Shown: positions 62,865 to 64,000 of the stretch, piece after piece | How positions within the stretch are numbered: position 1 is the first letter of the stretch | Layout of the letters: each line of letters starts with the position of its first letter | NCBI RefSeq assembly: GCF_958979055.1 | Contig: NC_084888.1 | Location: 32,826,804 to 32,890,803 of the forward strand | DNA length: 64,000 nucleotides | Reading direction: 5' to 3' | Source: Alnus glutinosa | Lineage: Eukaryota; Streptophyta; Magnoliopsida; Fagales; Betulaceae | Translations under genes and position numbers: made by a program | The notes under the pieces: generated by a model | What the model was told of the DNA's origin: nothing | What the model saw: the letters and a program-made list of their open reading frames with translations, nothing else | Databases searched by the model: none

Positions 62865-64000
62865 CTAAGCTTCACCTACATATGTTGAATCCTCATCCGA
62901 AGATGTATCCTTATCTACATCTTCATTAGTATCTTCAGTCTTATCCATATCTTCATTAATATCTTCAGCTTTATTTGGCTCCACAATCTTCATCTGTTTT
63001 GCTGCAGTACCGTCAGGCTTTGCAGCTTGTACAACTTGTAATTCAGATTTTCCTACATGAGAAGGAACAAAACAAATCAGATGACAAGACTTAAAAATTT
63101 GGAAAAAGAAATGAGTGTTGCTTACAACTGTGATGGAAGGCGACCGACAAATCCTCATCTGAATAAGATTTTGTATCAAAGTAACCATTAGATTTTGAAA
63201 GTAACAAACACGTGTAAGCATAGAGAATTAAATCAAATATGAAATAACAGTGAAATACTAGAACAGTGACTCACCAAAAGATGTATCCTTATCCACGTCT
63301 TCATTAATATCTTCAGTCTTATCCACATCTTCATTAATATCTTCAGCTTTATTTGGTTCCACAATCTTCACATGTTTAGCTGCAGTACCATTAGGCTTTG
63401 TAGCTTGTAATTCATATTTTCCTACACAAGAATGAACAAAACAAATCAGATGACAAGACTCTTAAAAACTTGGAAAAAGAAATGGGCGTTGCCTACCACT
63501 GTAATGGAATGCGACCGACAAATCCTCCCTTGAATCAAATTTTATATCATAGTAACAACCAGATTTTGAAAGTAACAAACAAGTGTAAGCATAGAGAATG
63601 AAATGAAATGAAATGAAATAATAAATAACAGCGAAATACTAGAGCAGTGACTCACCAGAAGATGTATCCTTATCCACATCTTCATTAGTATCTTCAGATT
63701 TATTTGGTTCCATAATCTTCACCTGTTTAGCTGCAGTACCATCAGGCTTTGTGCAAATCCTCCTCTGAATCAAAGTAACCATCAGATTTTGAAAGTAACA
63801 AACATGTGTAAGCATAGATAATGAAATGAAATATAAAATAATAGTGAAATACTAGAGCAGTAACTCACCAGAAGATGTATCCTTATCCACATCTTCATTA
63901 CTATTTTCATATTTATTTGGTTTCACAATCTTCACCTGTTTAGCTGTAGTACCATCGGGCTTTGTAGCCTGTACAGCTTGTAATGCATATTTTGCTACAT
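62865..64000 (-). CDS. Unknown acidic protein built from repeated phase 1-1 exons (partial)
   Basis: I do not recognise this gene. Four copies of one exon are seen: 62865-63052 (last, ends STYVGEA-stop), 63275-63421, 63656-about 63751 (5' part lost) and 63869-63994. Introns have GTGAGT donors and TAG acceptors. Each exon starts after one base of a codon and ends one base into a codon, so copies can be added or dropped without changing frame. Each encodes roughly K-x-ELQ, A-KPDGTAAKQVKIVEPNK, then acidic repeats such as EDINEDVDK and DKDTSS. No membrane helix or signal is in view. The low-complexity acidic Lys-Pro style suggests a nuclear or chaperone-like linker, but this is a guess. The gene continues beyond the right edge. 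Confidence 0.6.

Overview
The window is nuclear DNA of a flowering plant, most likely a woody eudicot. It is AT-rich, the genes are split by short GT-AG introns, and the gene families are plant ones (MLO, TET5/6-type tetraspanin, type II serine carboxypeptidase-like). The gaps are full of plant transposons. Gene models below were built by hand from homology and splice signals, and exon sums were checked for reading frame. All recognised host genes lie on the minus strand. Layout: 1950-7176 is a 15-exon MLO gene of the powdery-mildew susceptibility type (clade V), carrying one 4-bp duplication that breaks its frame. 11407-13968 is an intact 3-exon tetraspanin of the TET5/TET6 type. 20300-27867 and 30835-34421 are two tandem serine carboxypeptidase-like genes with the same nine-exon plan, both intact; the first has introns swollen by foldback MITEs. 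From about 36.7 to 53.8 kb there is a transposon landing zone. It holds a 5'-truncated LINE with a 14-bp target duplication, a second retroposon, and a third retroposon that is itself split by a complete 9,361-bp hAT element (8-bp target duplication, 18/20 matching termini, intact 698-aa transposase). A MULE-type MITE and a 2.8-kb Mutator-like element with very long terminal inverted repeats follow. 54.8-56.4 kb is a decayed Ty3/gypsy remnant. 57.9-61.8 kb is a papain-family (C1A) cysteine protease pseudogene whose 3' half was amplified about five times in tandem (unit about 710 bp). From 62.9 kb to the right edge is the 3' end of an unrecognised gene made of repeated acidic exons of symmetric phase 1-1; it runs out of the window. 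The host genes act separately: MLO in membrane and defence biology, the tetraspanin as a membrane organiser, the carboxypeptidases in the secretory pathway or vacuole. No tRNA, rRNA or CRISPR was seen.
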